From the NCBI GenBank assembly GCA_903845215.1, contig CAIMWI010000020.1, positions 1-64,000 of the forward strand: a stretch of DNA of 64,000 bases. Reading direction: 5' to 3'. The translations under genes and the position numbers were made by a program. This document shows, in pieces, positions 9,709 to 19,950 of the stretch. The stretch is from an uncultured Rhodobacterales bacterium. GTDB taxonomy: Bacteria > Pseudomonadota > Alphaproteobacteria > Rhodobacterales > Rhodobacteraceae. A model generated the notes under the pieces. The model was not told the DNA's origin. It did no database searches and saw nothing but the letters and a program-made list of their open reading frames with translations. Position 1 is the stretch's first letter. Each line of letters opens with the position of its first letter.

Positions 9709-11598
9709 ATGGCCAAAATCACCACGCCCAAAGACCCAGACGAGATCAACCCGCGCAAATCCTCGACCCCGGCAGCAAAGGTCTTGTCGTTTGTCATGCT
9801 TGGAATGCTTGTCATAGGCCTTGGGGGCTTTGGTGTCAGTAATTTTGGCAAAGAGGTGGACACGGTTGTCACCGTTGGCAAAGCGCAAGTCAGCACCAAC
9901 CAATATGCCCGCGCCCTGACGGCGCAAATCAACCAGTTTTCCCAGCAATTCGGCCAACAATTCACGTTTGCCCAAGCCCAGATGTTCGGCCTTGATGCGC
10001 AAACACTCCAACGCCTGATCGCCGACGCCGCCTTGGATAACGAGGCGATACGCTTGGGCCTTTCGGCGGGGGATGTGCGCGTGGCGCAGCAAATTGCCAC
10101 AAACAAGGCCTTTTTGGATCTTAGCGGTAAGTTTAGCCGCACCACATATACTCAGGTGCTGGAACAAAACCGTCTGACTGTTCAAGAATTCGAAACGGGG
10201 CTGCGCGATGATATGGCGCGGCAAATGCTGCAAGCGGCAATCGTTGGCGGTATGCAAACACCCCAAGCCCTGACCGACACGCTTTATGCCTTTCAAGCCG
10301 AGACACGGGCCATGACCGTGCTGCAGTTGACCGAGGCAAGCTTGCCCGAAAAGCTGGCTGCCGCGACAGACAGCGCGCTGAACGCCTTTTACACAGACCA
10401 TATTGCCGATTTCACCCGCCCCGAAGCCAAGCGCGTCTCTTATGCCTTGCTGACCCCCGCCGATTTGGCGAAAGACCAACCGGTTGAGGATGCCGACATC
10501 AAAGCTGCATATGACGCACGCGCAGACCTCTACAACATCCCCGAGAAACGCTTGGTCGAACGCTTGGTTTACCCCTCAGATGACGAAGCCAAGGCCGCCA
10601 AGGCAAAATTTGATGCGGGGGCGACCTTTGAAGATCTGGTGGCCGACCGTGGTTTGGCCTTGATAGACATCGATATGGGCGATGTGACGCAAGCGGAATT
10701 GGGGGCTGCCGGACAAGAGGTCTTTGCGCTGACAGAACCGGCGGTTCTAGGCCCCCTGCCCTCAGACCTTGGACCAGCGCTTTATCGGATGAACACCATA
10801 TTGCCGGCACAGGTGACGTCTTTTGACGACGTCAAAGACACATTGAAAAATGACCTTCAACTGGCCATGGCCAGCAAGATCGTCGTAGACCGGCTTGAAC
10901 CGATTAATGATCTTTTGGCGGGCGGGGCGACCATTGCCGAAACAGCCAAAGATCAAGGCATGACCGAAGGCAGCACAGATTACGCCAAAGGGGCTGATGA
11001 CAACGATCCTGTTACGCAAGATGCGCAATTCGCCACGGCCGTCAATGTGATGGAACCGGGTGATTTTGCCCAAGCCATCACACTTTCAGACGGCAGCGTG
11101 ATGGTGGTGCAAGTCATCGAAACGCTACCACCCACGCCCGTGCCCTTTGACAAAGCGCGCGCCAAAGTCAGCGCCGCCCACCACGCCGAAACCTTGGCCA
11201 AAGCCTTGACAACCTTGGCCGACAGCCACCTTGCAACCGCCCAATCAGGCGCAAGGCTGGAAACATTGGGCATTACCGACAACGTGGCCTCTGCCACCCG
11301 CGGTGCAAAATTACCTGCAGTTCCCGCGAATGTGCTGGCTATGGCCTTTACGCTGAAGCCGGGCGAGATTGCCAAGGTGGACGCCAATGGCATCGTGGCC
11401 CTTGTGCGGTTGGATGGGGTCACACCGGCCGATCTGAACAGTGATGCCGCAAAGTCGGATATGAACACGCTCGCCACCCAAACCGCACAATCTATGGCGC
11501 AAGATGCCTATGAGCTGTTCTCAACCGCGATGACCACGCAAGGCGGATTGACGATTGACCAAGCCGCCATCACCGCTGTTCAGGCCCGGATGAACTGA
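9709..11598 (+). CDS. PpiD-like periplasmic peptidyl-prolyl isomerase / SurA-N chaperone
   Basis: A membrane-anchored periplasmic folding factor. The start at 9709 (MAKITTPKDPDE) is chosen over earlier in-frame codons because AAGGA lies 8 bases before it. The 629-residue product has a short cytosolic Lys/Pro-rich tail, one transmembrane helix at about 24-43 (KVLSFVMLGMLVIGLGGFGV), a SurA-like N-terminal chaperone region rich in Gln and Phe (INQFSQQFGQQFTFAQAQMFGLD), a parvulin-like central part (EKRLVERLVYPSDDEAKAAKAKFDAGATFEDL) and a second weak parvulin-like repeat. It lies 2 bases before trpE, the usual Rhodobacterales arrangement, so the two genes are probably co-transcribed. Confidence 0.85.
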   Translation: MAKITTPKDPDEINPRKSSTPAAKVLSFVMLGMLVIGLGGFGVSNFGKEVDTVVTVGKAQVSTNQYARALTAQINQFSQQFGQQFTFAQAQMFGLDAQTLQRLIADAALDNEAIRLGLSAGDVRVAQQIATNKAFLDLSGKFSRTTYTQVLEQNRLTVQEFETGLRDDMARQMLQAAIVGGMQTPQALTDTLYAFQAETRAMTVLQLTEASLPEKLAAATDSALNAFYTDHIADFTRPEAKRVSYALLTPADLAKDQPVEDADIKAAYDARADLYNIPEKRLVERLVYPSDDEAKAAKAKFDAGATFEDLVADRGLALIDIDMGDVTQAELGAAGQEVFALTEPAVLGPLPSDLGPALYRMNTILPAQVTSFDDVKDTLKNDLQLAMASKIVVDRLEPINDLLAGGATIAETAKDQGMTEGSTDYAKGADDNDPVTQDAQFATAVNVMEPGDFAQAITLSDGSVMVVQVIETLPPTPVPFDKARAKVSAAHHAETLAKALTTLADSHLATAQSGARLETLGITDNVASATRGAKLPAVPANVLAMAFTLKPGEIAKVDANGIVALVRLDGVTPADLNSDAAKSDMNTLATQTAQSMAQDAYELFSTAMTTQGGLTIDQAAITAVQARMN

Positions 11599-11600
11599 CC

Positions 11601-13109
11601 ATGACCTTGCAGCCCGACTTTGCCACCTTTGCGGCAGCTTGGGCGCAAGGGCACAATCAAGTGGTCTATGCCCGATTGGCGGCCGATTTGGACACGCCCG
11701 TGTCCTTGATGATGAAACTGGCCGAAGCGCGCACCGATACCTTTATGCTAGAGTCGGTGACCGGCGGCGAGGTGCGCGGGCGCTATTCTGTCGTGGGCAT
11801 GAAGCCCGACCTGATCTGGCAGTGCCACGGCAAAAAGGCCCGCCTTAACCGCGAAGCGCGCTTTGATGCGACCGCCTTTATGGCCGAGCCGTCCGACCCG
11901 CTGACCTCCCTGCGCGCGCTGATTGCCGAAAGCCGGATTGATTTGCCGGAAGGCCTGCCTCCGATTGCGGCGGGCCTGTTTGGCTATCTTGGCTATGACA
12001 TGATCCGCCTTGTCGAACACCTGCCCCATATCAACCCCGACCCTTTGGGCTTGCCCGATGCCACGTTGCTGCGCCCTTCGGTTGTCGCCGTCTTGGATGG
12101 CGTCAAGGGCGAGGTGACGGTGGTGGCCCCGGCTTGGATCTCCTCGGGCTTGTCAGCGCGGGCAGCCTATGCCCAAGCCGGCGAACGTGTGATGGACGCC
12201 TTGCGCGATCTTGACCGCGCGCCCCCCGCACAGCGCGATCTGGGCGAGGCGGCAGAGGTGGGCGAAGCGCGGTCAAACTTCACCCCCGATGCCTACCGCG
12301 CCGCAGTGGAAAAGGCCAAAGACTATATCCGCGCCGGTGATATCTTTCAGGTCGTCCCCAGCCAGCGCTGGACGCAAAGCTTTGAATTGCCGCCCTTTGC
12401 CTTTTACCGCTCGCTGCGGCGCACCAACCCTTCGCCGTTCATGTTCTTTTTCAACTTTGGCGGCTTTCAGGTCGTGGGGGCCAGCCCCGAAATCCTCGTG
12501 CGCCTGCGCGAAGGGGAAATCACCATCCGCCCTATCGCAGGCACGCGCAAACGCGGGTCCACCCCCGAAGAAGACCGCGCCCTAGAGGCGGATCTTCTGG
12601 CCGACCCCAAAGAACGCGCCGAACATCTGATGCTGTTGGATCTGGGCCGCAACGATGTGGGCCGCGTCGCCAAACTGGGCAGCGTGCGCCCGACCGAACA
12701 GTTCATCGTCGAACGCTATTCGCATGTGATGCACATCGTCTCGAACGTGGTGGGCCAGATTGCCGATGGCCAAGACGCGCTATCCGCCCTTTTGGCTGGT
12801 ATGCCCGCAGGCACGGTATCGGGTGCCCCCAAAGTGCGCGCGATGGAAATAATTGATGAGTTAGAACCCGAAAAACGCGGCATCTACGGCGGCGGCATTG
12901 GCTATTTCGCCGCCAACGGCGAGATGGACTTTTGCATCGCCCTGCGCACGGCAGTTCTGAAAGATGAAAAGCTATACATTCAAGCCGGCGGCGGCGTGGT
13001 CTATGACAGCGACCCCGAGGCGGAATATCAAGAGACCGTCAACAAATCCAAAGCCCTGCGCCGCGCGGCCGAAGATGCAGGTACCTTTGCCCATCGGCGC
13101 AACAGCTAA
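11601..13109 (+). CDS. trpE: Anthranilate synthase component I
   Basis: TrpE converts chorismate to anthranilate, using ammonia supplied by TrpG, in the first committed step of tryptophan synthesis. The 502-residue protein has the tryptophan feedback-site motif in the N-terminal domain (FMLESVTGGEVRGRYSVVG) and the chorismate-utilising core: SPEILVRLREGEITIRPIAGTRKRG, DLGRNDVGRVAK, ERYSHVMHIVSNVVG, GMPAGTVSGAPKVRAMEIIDELEP and GIYGGGIGYF. The conserved LES element suggests feedback inhibition is retained. It starts 2 bases after the PpiD-like gene. A 154-base gap separates it from trpG; no Trp-rich leader peptide or clear attenuator was seen there. Confidence 0.97.
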   Translation: MTLQPDFATFAAAWAQGHNQVVYARLAADLDTPVSLMMKLAEARTDTFMLESVTGGEVRGRYSVVGMKPDLIWQCHGKKARLNREARFDATAFMAEPSDPLTSLRALIAESRIDLPEGLPPIAAGLFGYLGYDMIRLVEHLPHINPDPLGLPDATLLRPSVVAVLDGVKGEVTVVAPAWISSGLSARAAYAQAGERVMDALRDLDRAPPAQRDLGEAAEVGEARSNFTPDAYRAAVEKAKDYIRAGDIFQVVPSQRWTQSFELPPFAFYRSLRRTNPSPFMFFFNFGGFQVVGASPEILVRLREGEITIRPIAGTRKRGSTPEEDRALEADLLADPKERAEHLMLLDLGRNDVGRVAKLGSVRPTEQFIVERYSHVMHIVSNVVGQIADGQDALSALLAGMPAGTVSGAPKVRAMEIIDELEPEKRGIYGGGIGYFAANGEMDFCIALRTAVLKDEKLYIQAGGGVVYDSDPEAEYQETVNKSKALRRAAEDAGTFAHRRNS

Positions 13110-13263
13110 ACCCCGCTGACCCTGTGCCTTTTCCTGTTTCATAAGAAAGGGGCCAAACCTAACTCTCGACAGACGATCTGCTTCCAGCTGATCAGGGGGC
13201 TTGCTGTACCTGTGGCTTTCTGTTTCTTCTGCGAGATGTCCATTTGCCCAAGGCCGACCCAGC

Positions 13264-13851
13264 ATGCTGCTTTTGATCGATAACTACGACAGTTTCACCT
13301 ACAACCTTGTCCATTATCTGGGCGAGTTGGGCGAAGATGTGCGTGTGGTGCGCAATGATGCGATGGATGTGGCGTCGGCCATGGCGCTGCGGCCTGAAGC
13401 GATTGTGCTGTCACCCGGACCCTGTGATCCCGATCAGGCGGGCATCTGCCTGGCCCTGACGCTTGCGGCGGCACAGACGAACACGCCGTTGTTGGGCGTG
13501 TGTCTTGGCCATCAAACCATAGGCCAAGCCTTTGGCGGCAAGGTGGTGCGCTGTCACGAGATTGTGCATGGCAAGATGGGTGCGATGCTGCATCACGGTC
13601 AGGGGATGTTTGGCGGTTTGCCTTCGCCCTTCTTGGCGACGCGGTATCATTCCTTGGTCGTAGAACGCACCAGCCTGCCAGAGTGTCTAGAGGTGACGGC
13701 TTGGTTGGAAGATGGCACGATCATGGGATTGCGTCATACATCCAAGCCGATCGAAGGCGTGCAGTTTCACCCCGAAAGCATCGCCTCTGAACATGGGCAC
13801 CAGTTGTTACAAAACTTCTTAACCCGCAGCAAAGCCAAGGTGGCGGCATGA
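13264..13851 (+). CDS. trpG: Anthranilate synthase component II (glutamine amidotransferase)
   Basis: TrpG hydrolyses glutamine and passes ammonia to TrpE; in many bacteria it also serves p-aminobenzoate synthase. The 195-residue class I amidotransferase has [19 protein letters not shown] at the N-terminus, the oxyanion strand [12 protein letters not shown], the nucleophile Cys in [17 protein letters not shown], and the His/Glu of the triad in [14 protein letters not shown]. The start at 13264 begins the conserved [10 protein letters not shown]; a longer frame upstream has no family similarity. The last 4 bases overlap the start of trpD (ATGA). Confidence 0.95.
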   Translation: MLLLIDNYDSFTYNLVHYLGELGEDVRVVRNDAMDVASAMALRPEAIVLSPGPCDPDQAGICLALTLAAAQTNTPLLGVCLGHQTIGQAFGGKVVRCHEIVHGKMGAMLHHGQGMFGGLPSPFLATRYHSLVVERTSLPECLEVTAWLEDGTIMGLRHTSKPIEGVQFHPESIASEHGHQLLQNFLTRSKAKVAA

Positions 13852-14867
13852 GTGAAACGCTTAAACCCCTGATCGGCTTTGCCGCCGAACGGCCCTTGAC
13901 GCGGGCCGAGGCGGAACTGGCCTTTACCGCGCTGTTTGAAGGCGATGCCACACCGGCCCAGATGGGCGGTTTGCTGATGGCGCTGCGCACACGGGGGGAA
14001 ACGGTGGATGAATTCGCCGCTGCCGCCAGCGTGATGCGGGCCAAGTGTCACAGCGTGCGCGCACCTGCGGGGGCGATGGACATCGTGGGTACGGGCGGCG
14101 ACGGCAAGGGCACACTGAACATCTCGACCGCCACAGCCTTTGTTGTGGCGGGGGCTGGCGTGCCCGTGGCCAAGCATGGCAACCGCAACCTGTCGTCGAA
14201 ATCAGGCGCGGCAGATGCCCTAAGCGAGTTGGGGCTGAATGTGATGGTCGGGCCCCAAGTGGTTGAACGCTGTCTTACCGAAGCCGGAATTGGCTTTATG
14301 ATGGCCCCCATGCACCATCCCGCCATGCGCCATGTGGGGCCCGTTCGGGCCGAATTGGGCACAAGGACCATTTTCAATATCCTTGGGCCCCTAACCAACC
14401 CCGCCGGCGTAAAGCGGCAGCTCACCGGCGCTTTTGCCCCCCGCTTGCTGCGCCCCATGGCCGAAACCCTGCGCGCTTTAGGGTCAGAGGCGGCATGGCT
14501 GGTGCATGGCAGCGACGGCACAGACGAGATCACCATTGCGGGAACCACAGCCGTGGTTGCGCTGGAATCGGGCGAAATTCGCGAATTTACGGTACATCCC
14601 GAAGATGCAGGACTACCGGTGCATCCGTTTGAAGCGATCTTGGGCGGCACGCCGGCCCATAATGCCGCAGCTTTCCGTGCCTTGTTAAACGGGCAAACCG
14701 GTGCTTACCGCGATGCCGTGCTGTTGAATGCGGCGGCTGCATTGCTGGTTGCAGGCAAAGCGCCCAGTTTGAAAGAGGGCGTCCCCATGGCACGCGCTGC
14801 GATCGATTCGGGGCAGGCTTTGGCGCGGCTGAACCTGTTGCGCGCCATCTCGCCGCTGGCCGCTTAG
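13848..14867 (+). CDS. trpD: Anthranilate phosphoribosyltransferase
   Basis: TrpD transfers phosphoribosyl from PRPP to anthranilate, the second step of tryptophan synthesis. The 339-residue protein has the PRPP motif [19 protein letters not shown] (residues about 81-99), the [15 protein letters not shown] anthranilate/PRPP loop, the [32 protein letters not shown] stretch, and the [10 protein letters not shown] motif. Its start overlaps trpG by 4 bases. Unusually for the group, trpC does not follow: the convergent phoB stop lies one base beyond the trpD stop, with no room for a terminator. Confidence 0.97.
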   Translation: MSETLKPLIGFAAERPLTRAEAELAFTALFEGDATPAQMGGLLMALRTRGETVDEFAAAASVMRAKCHSVRAPAGAMDIVGTGGDGKGTLNISTATAFVVAGAGVPVAKHGNRNLSSKSGAADALSELGLNVMVGPQVVERCLTEAGIGFMMAPMHHPAMRHVGPVRAELGTRTIFNILGPLTNPAGVKRQLTGAFAPRLLRPMAETLRALGSEAAWLVHGSDGTDEITIAGTTAVVALESGEIREFTVHPEDAGLPVHPFEAILGGTPAHNAAAFRALLNGQTGAYRDAVLLNAAAALLVAGKAPSLKEGVPMARAAIDSGQALARLNLLRAISPLAA

Positions 14868-14868
14868 G

Positions 14869-15552
14869 TCACCCCAAAGCATACCCAGCACCGCGCACCG
14901 TGCGCAGCGGGTCGTCAGCACCAAAAGCGCAAAGCGCTTTGCGCAGGCGGCCCACATGCACATCAACCGTGCGGCTGTCGACATAGATGTCACGGCCCCA
15001 GACACGGTCCAGCAACTGCTCGCGCGAAAAGACGCGGCCGGGTTTTTCAAGGAACGTCGCCAGTAACCTGAATTCTGTTGGGCCAAGTTTCAGCGTTTGG
15101 CCATCGCGGATCACGCGGTGGGTTTCGGCATCAAGGCTGATCGTTTCCCATTCCAGCACCATCCCCAACGTTGACGGCCGCACACGGCGCAGTTGTGCGC
15201 GCAGGCGGGCCATCAGTTCGATGATCGAATAGGGCTTGATCACATAATCATCCGCCCCTGTTTCCAGACCGCGCACCTTATCAACCTCTTCCGAACGGGC
15301 CGAAAGCATGATGATCGGAATCGCACGGGTTTCAGGCCGCATCTTCAAGCGGCGACAGACCTCTAGCCCCGACACATGCGGCATCATCCAATCCAGCAAG
15401 ATCAGATCCGGCGGGTTTTCCGCCACCAGCATCAACGCCTCTTCGCCATTGGTGGCGCGTTGCACGACAAAGCCTTCCGCCTCAAGATTATAGGCCAAGA
15501 CTTCCCGCTGGGCTGGTTCATCTTCTACCAAAAGGACGGTTGGCTGTGCCAT
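14869..15552 (-). CDS. phoB: Phosphate regulon response regulator PhoB
   Basis: PhoB is the DNA-binding output of the PhoR-PhoB system and activates Pho-regulon promoters under phosphate limitation. The 227-residue protein has a receiver domain with the acidic pocket VEDE (10-12), phosphoacceptor Asp54 (LILLDWMMP), Thr/Ser switch region (IIMLSARS) and Lys in DDYVIKPYS. A winged-helix OmpR-type domain follows (LGPTEFRLLATFLEKPGRVFSREQLLDRVWGRDIYVDSRTVDVHVGRLRKAL). It is the last gene of the pst-pho operon and its start overlaps the phoU stop by one base. Confidence 0.96.
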   Translation of the reverse strand: MAQPTVLLVEDEPAQREVLAYNLEAEGFVVQRATNGEEALMLVAENPPDLILLDWMMPHVSGLEVCRRLKMRPETRAIPIIMLSARSEEVDKVRGLETGADDYVIKPYSIIELMARLRAQLRRVRPSTLGMVLEWETISLDAETHRVIRDGQTLKLGPTEFRLLATFLEKPGRVFSREQLLDRVWGRDIYVDSRTVDVHVGRLRKALCAFGADDPLRTVRGAGYALG

Positions 15553-16259
15553 TATAGGTTCCCTATCGTGACCGATTCAGATTTGGGCCGTGGGTCACGC
15601 GGCAGATCGCCCGTGGCCAAGTAAATCACCTGTTCGGCAATCGTCGTGGCATGGTCGCCCACGCGTTCGATGTTTTTGGCGATGAAATGCAGGTGCATAC
15701 AGGCCGTGATGTTGCGCGGGTCTTCCATCATATGGGTCAGGAATTCGCGAAACAGGGCCGAATACATCTGGTCGATGTCGCGATCTTGTTGGCGCACGGC
15801 ATTGGCCAATTCGACATCGCGGCCGATAAAGGCATCCAGCGCGTCTTTCAGCAAAAGGCTGACCTGACGCGCCATGCGACGAATTGATCCTGCAGCCCCT
15901 TCAATCGTGTGCATCTGCGCCAAAACGATCGAGCGTTTGGCCAAGTTCTTGGCATAATCGCCACAGCGTTCCAGCGATGCCGCAATTTTCATCACGGTCA
16001 AAACAATGCGTAAATCACCGGCGGTCGGCGCGCGGATAGCAATCAGGCGCACGCATTCTGTGTTGACCTGCTCTTCCAAAAGATCAATCGCCGTGTCGCC
16101 TTGGCGCACGCGTTCGGCCAAGGCCTCGTCGCGGGTTTCCAAGGCGGTGGCGGCGTCTGACAGGGCGGCCTCGACAAGGCCCGCCATACGCAGCACGAGC
16201 GCCTGCACGCCTTCAAGATCGCGGTCAAATGCCGAGGCTATGTGAAGGTCTGTGTTCAT
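15552..16259 (-). CDS. phoU: Phosphate signalling complex protein PhoU
   Basis: PhoU links the Pst transporter to PhoR, holding the kinase in its phosphatase state when phosphate is plentiful. The 235-residue all-helical protein has two PhoU repeats, each with the metal-binding pattern (ASLERCGDYAKNLAKR and KNIERVGDHATTIAEQ). The start at 16259 (MNTDLHIASAFDRDLEGVQ) is chosen because GAGGAG lies just upstream; a longer open frame extends into pstB and is spurious. It lies between pstB and phoB on the minus strand. Confidence 0.96.
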   Translation of the reverse strand: MNTDLHIASAFDRDLEGVQALVLRMAGLVEAALSDAATALETRDEALAERVRQGDTAIDLLEEQVNTECVRLIAIRAPTAGDLRIVLTVMKIAASLERCGDYAKNLAKRSIVLAQMHTIEGAAGSIRRMARQVSLLLKDALDAFIGRDVELANAVRQQDRDIDQMYSALFREFLTHMMEDPRNITACMHLHFIAKNIERVGDHATTIAEQVIYLATGDLPRDPRPKSESVTIGNL

Positions 16260-16269
16260 GTTTTTCTCC

Positions 16270-17064
16270 TCAACCGATCCGGCCAGTGATGTAGGATTCG
16301 GTCCGCGGATCCTTTGGATTGGTGAAAATCGTGCCCGTTTCGCCATATTCAACCAGATAGCCAAGGTGGAAAAACGCCGTGCGTTGCGACACACGGGCGG
16401 CTTGCTGCATCGAATGGGTAACGATCACCACGGAAAACTGGCTGCGCAGATCGTCGATCAACTCTTCGACCTGAGCGGTTGCGATCGGGTCAAGGGCCGA
16501 GCAAGGCTCGTCCATCAACAGCACTTCGGGCGAGGTCGCAATGGCCCGCGCGATGCACAGGCGCTGTTGCTGACCACCAGAAAGGCCTGTGCCGGGCGAT
16601 TGCAGGCGGTCTTTCACCTCGTTCCACAGGGCTGCTTTGCGCAGGCAAGCTTCGACGACCTCATCCAGTTCGGCCTTGGTGCGGGTAAGGCCGTGGATCT
16701 TGGGGCCGTAAGCCACATTGTCATAAATCGACTTCGGGAAAGGATTGGGCTTTTGAAACACCATGCCGATCTTGGCGCGCAACTGCACAGGGTCAACGCG
16801 CTGGTCATAGATATTCTCACCTTCCAGCGTGATCATACCTTCGACGCGGGCAGAGGCGACGGTGTCATTCATCCGGTTCAAACACCGCAGAAACGTTGAC
16901 TTGCCGCAGCCCGAAGGCCCGATAAAGGCCGTGACGGTTTTGTCCAGAATGTCGACATCGACATCTTTCAGCGCGTGGTTGGTTCCGTAGTATACCTGCA
17001 CCTTGCGAGCTTCGATTTTGTTGGTTTCGGTCTGCACGTCGCGCTCCAGTCTAAGATCTTTCAT
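16270..17064 (-). CDS. pstB: Phosphate ABC transporter ATP-binding protein PstB
   Basis: PstB is the ATPase of the high-affinity phosphate importer. The 264-residue protein carries Walker [10 protein letters not shown] (about 49-57), the Q-loop ([14 protein letters not shown]), the signature LSGGQQQRL, Walker [14 protein letters not shown] and the switch His ([14 protein letters not shown]). An earlier in-frame ATG at 17097 would overlap pstA by 17 bases. I prefer 17064 because GGAG lies 9 bases before it. It sits between pstA and phoU. Confidence 0.96.
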   Translation of the reverse strand: MKDLRLERDVQTETNKIEARKVQVYYGTNHALKDVDVDILDKTVTAFIGPSGCGKSTFLRCLNRMNDTVASARVEGMITLEGENIYDQRVDPVQLRAKIGMVFQKPNPFPKSIYDNVAYGPKIHGLTRTKAELDEVVEACLRKAALWNEVKDRLQSPGTGLSGGQQQRLCIARAIATSPEVLLMDEPCSALDPIATAQVEELIDDLRSQFSVVIVTHSMQQAARVSQRTAFFHLGYLVEYGETGTIFTNPKDPRTESYITGRIG

Positions 17065-17080
17065 GGGGGAATTCTCCTGC

Positions 17081-18448
17081 TTACCAGCGGCGTTCATAGC
17101 GGCGGCGCAGGATGATGGCGGCGGTGTTCATTATGATAAGGAAGGCCAAAAGCACGATGATGGCGCCCGAGGCCCGCTCGACAAAGCCCGGGTCGCCGCG
17201 CTGGGTCCAGTTGTAGATCTGGACAGGCAGGGCAGAGGCGGGATCAAACAGGCCCGAAAGCGGTGCGCCGGGGAAGTCGCGCACAAAGGCCACCATGCCG
17301 ATCAGCAGCAAGGGGGCGGTTTCGCCCAAGGCTTGGGCAAGGCCGATGATCGTACCGGTCAGAACACCCGGCATGGCCAAGGGCAGCACATGGTGGGTGA
17401 CAGTCTGCAATTTCGATGCCCCAACGCCCAAAGCCGCATCGCGGATCGAAGGCGGCACGGCTTTCAGCGCCGCGCGGGTCGGGATGATAATCCGAGGCAG
17501 CGTCATCAGCGTTAGCACCAGCCCCCCCACAATCGGCGCAGATTGCGGCAGACCAGCGAAGTTGATGAAAAACGAAAGCCCCAAGATGCCGTAAACAATC
17601 GACGGCACAGCCGCGAGATTGGCAATGTTAACCTCGATCAAATCGGTCCAGCGGTTCTTGGGCGCAAACTCTTCCAGATAAACCGAAGCAGCCACACCGA
17701 TGGGCAAGGCCAAGCACAAAACGACGCACATCATATAAAGCGAACCTATGATGGCCACGCCCAACCCTGCCGCCTCTGGCCGCTTGTCAGACGCATCAGG
17801 CATCGACAAAAAGCCGCTGTTGAAGCGCATTTTCATCATGCCGGCCGCGACCAACTGATCGGCAAGCATCAGTTTTTCGGGCGAGGTGCTGTTGTCACGC
17901 ACGGCCGTTTCCATCGTCACACGGCCTTTGAAATAACCATCGATCCTGCCATGGGCCAAGGCCGTAAACTGAATCGTGGTCCCCAGCAATTTGGGATCCG
18001 CCAACACCATATCGCGCAGATCGGCGGCAGCGTTTTCCGACACCATGCCGACAAGGTCTTTGGCCGTCATTTCGCCAATGTCTATGCCCTTGGCGGCAAG
18101 TTCGATACCCAAGGCCTTGCCGATCAGCTTGCCATAGCCAATCGTGGTGACAGATGCCATTTCAGCCGGATCACCGTTGCCGTCCTTATCCAAAACCGCT
18201 GCATCCAGCATGATCGGAATTTCGATAAAGGTTTGACGAAACGCCGGAAGCCCTGCCGAGAAAATCGAAAACAGCAGCCACACCAGCGCCAAAAGCGCCA
18301 ATACGATCGCAACCAGTCCGTAAGAGCGAAACCGCGATTCCTGCGCATTGCGCGCAGCTGTCCGCTTGTCTGGCGAAAACAAGGAATGTTTCGCGCGCGG
18401 CGTTTGGGCTGACGGTGCGGCGCCGGTGTTTGGTGGAACGGTCGTCAT
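17081..18448 (-). CDS. pstA: Phosphate ABC transporter permease PstA (long alphaproteobacterial form)
   Basis: One of the two membrane channel subunits of the Pst importer. At 455 residues it is the long form: a cytosolic N-terminal tail, one helix ([24 protein letters not shown]), a large extra periplasmic region of about 170 residues (the DUF3333-like part), then the five-to-six-helix permease core. That core carries the ATPase-coupling EAA-like loop [39 protein letters not shown]. The start overlaps the pstC stop by 4 bases (ATGA), so translation is coupled. Confidence 0.95.
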   Translation of the reverse strand: MTTVPPNTGAAPSAQTPRAKHSLFSPDKRTAARNAQESRFRSYGLVAIVLALLALVWLLFSIFSAGLPAFRQTFIEIPIMLDAAVLDKDGNGDPAEMASVTTIGYGKLIGKALGIELAAKGIDIGEMTAKDLVGMVSENAAADLRDMVLADPKLLGTTIQFTALAHGRIDGYFKGRVTMETAVRDNSTSPEKLMLADQLVAAGMMKMRFNSGFLSMPDASDKRPEAAGLGVAIIGSLYMMCVVLCLALPIGVAASVYLEEFAPKNRWTDLIEVNIANLAAVPSIVYGILGLSFFINFAGLPQSAPIVGGLVLTLMTLPRIIIPTRAALKAVPPSIRDAALGVGASKLQTVTHHVLPLAMPGVLTGTIIGLAQALGETAPLLLIGMVAFVRDFPGAPLSGLFDPASALPVQIYNWTQRGDPGFVERASGAIIVLLAFLIIMNTAAIILRRRYERRW

Positions 18449-19893
18449 TCGTATTGCTCCCGGTATTTACGCACAATCACAAGGGCCACCACATTCAGGG
18501 CCAAGGTGAAGGTGAAAAGGGTCAGGCCAAGCGCGAAAGCCACCAGCGTTTCGGGCGAGGAGAATTCGGTATCGCCGGTCAATTGACTGACGATTTTCAC
18601 GGTGACGGTTGTCATCGCTTCAAACGGGTTCAGCGACAATTTGGCCGCAGCCCCTGCCCCCAGAACCACGATCATCGTCTCGCCGATGGCGCGCGACGCG
18701 GCCAGCAAAACGGCCCCCACGATGCCCGGCAAAGCGGCCGGTATAACCACTTGGCGGATCGTCTCGGACGGGGTTGCCCCCAGACCCAACGAGCCATCAC
18801 GCAGAGATTGCGGCACCGCATTGATGATGTCATCGGACAGGGAGGAGACGAAGGGAATGATCATAATCCCCATCACCAAACCCGCTGTCATCACGGTGGA
18901 TGACGAATTGCCAAACCCCATGGGCATTGCGATCCAATCGCGCAAGATCGGGCCAACGGTGATTAGCGCGAAAAGACCGTAAACAATCGTCGGGATACCG
19001 GCCAAAACCTCGATCAGGGGCTTGACCACGCTGCGCACCCGGCGCGAGGCATATTCCGCCAAGTAAATCGCCGAGAACAAGCCAATCGGAACCGCCACGA
19101 TCAACGAAATCACCGAGACGTAAAGCGTGCCCCACACCAAGGGCATAATCCCCAAAGTCGATCCGCCACCGAACTTGGGATCCCATGTGGTGGAAAAGAA
19201 GAAGGTCGAGGCAGGATAGACGCGGAAGAAATGCACCGTTTCCGCCATCAACGACACAACGATGCCAACCGTGGTCAAAACCGCGATCAAAGATGCCACA
19301 ATCAGCAGCCCGATCGAAACGCGTTCTGTTGCGTTGCGCGCCCGAAAGTCTGGCGAAATGCGGCGCAATCCCCAGGCCAAACCAGCCAAAGCCAGCCCCA
19401 AAGTGGCCAGCGTTAAACCAAGGCGCGAGTAAGATGCTGTCGTGCGCACGGCTTCAGCCGCCGCAATCATATTGGGCGTCGGATCGTTGCCCATGGCAAC
19501 GCCCGCCTCTCCCAAGGCGATTTTCAACGCATCGAGATCTTGTTTGATCACCGCAAGATCAAGTCCGTTGCTTTCCAGCACCGACAAGCCCTGCGACAAC
19601 CGTGTCACATCCGCCATCATCAGATTGATCGAACTGTCCGCGGGCACATCTGCCGGATCAATCTGGGACAGCGCACTGTTGTGGATCACAAAGCCTTCCA
19701 AAAACAGCCAAACCAAGCTGACAACCAAGACCGGAACAACCACCCCAAGTGCCGTGATCCACCCGTAAAATGTGGGCAAGGAATGCAGCTTGCGCATATC
19801 GCCGCCCACAGTGCCCATGGCCTTACGACGGCCAACGGCATAGCCAAGGGCTGCCAGCGCAAGAACAGTCAGAAATAAAAGGCCTAAGCTCAT
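18445..19893 (-). CDS. pstC: Phosphate ABC transporter permease PstC (long form)
   Basis: The partner permease of PstA. The 482 residues begin with a helix (MSLGLLFLTVLALAALGYAVG) and a second one (ALGVVVPVLVVSLVWLFLEGF). Next come a periplasmic domain of about 80 residues and another helical segment, then the permease core with TLYVSVISLIVAVPIGLFSAIYLAEYA and the EAA-like loop VPQSLRDGSLGLGATPSETIRQVVIPAALPGIVGAVLLAASRAIGET. The long N-terminal part is usual in alphaproteobacteria. Only a degenerate pstS precedes it, so the binding protein must come from elsewhere if the transporter works. Confidence 0.95.
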   Translation of the reverse strand: MSLGLLFLTVLALAALGYAVGRRKAMGTVGGDMRKLHSLPTFYGWITALGVVVPVLVVSLVWLFLEGFVIHNSALSQIDPADVPADSSINLMMADVTRLSQGLSVLESNGLDLAVIKQDLDALKIALGEAGVAMGNDPTPNMIAAAEAVRTTASYSRLGLTLATLGLALAGLAWGLRRISPDFRARNATERVSIGLLIVASLIAVLTTVGIVVSLMAETVHFFRVYPASTFFFSTTWDPKFGGGSTLGIMPLVWGTLYVSVISLIVAVPIGLFSAIYLAEYASRRVRSVVKPLIEVLAGIPTIVYGLFALITVGPILRDWIAMPMGFGNSSSTVMTAGLVMGIMIIPFVSSLSDDIINAVPQSLRDGSLGLGATPSETIRQVVIPAALPGIVGAVLLAASRAIGETMIVVLGAGAAAKLSLNPFEAMTTVTVKIVSQLTGDTEFSSPETLVAFALGLTLFTFTLALNVVALVIVRKYREQYE

Positions 19894-19950
19894 GGTCGTC
19901 CTGCAAGGCTAGAGAAAGGCACACGACATCGCCGCGCGCCGGTTTTGGGT

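Noticed and set aside
13110-13263. Trp leader peptide or attenuator in the gap between trpE and trpG
   Set aside because: No short frame with clustered Trp codons and no convincing alternative hairpins with a T run were found. An open frame from 13201 only extends trpG.
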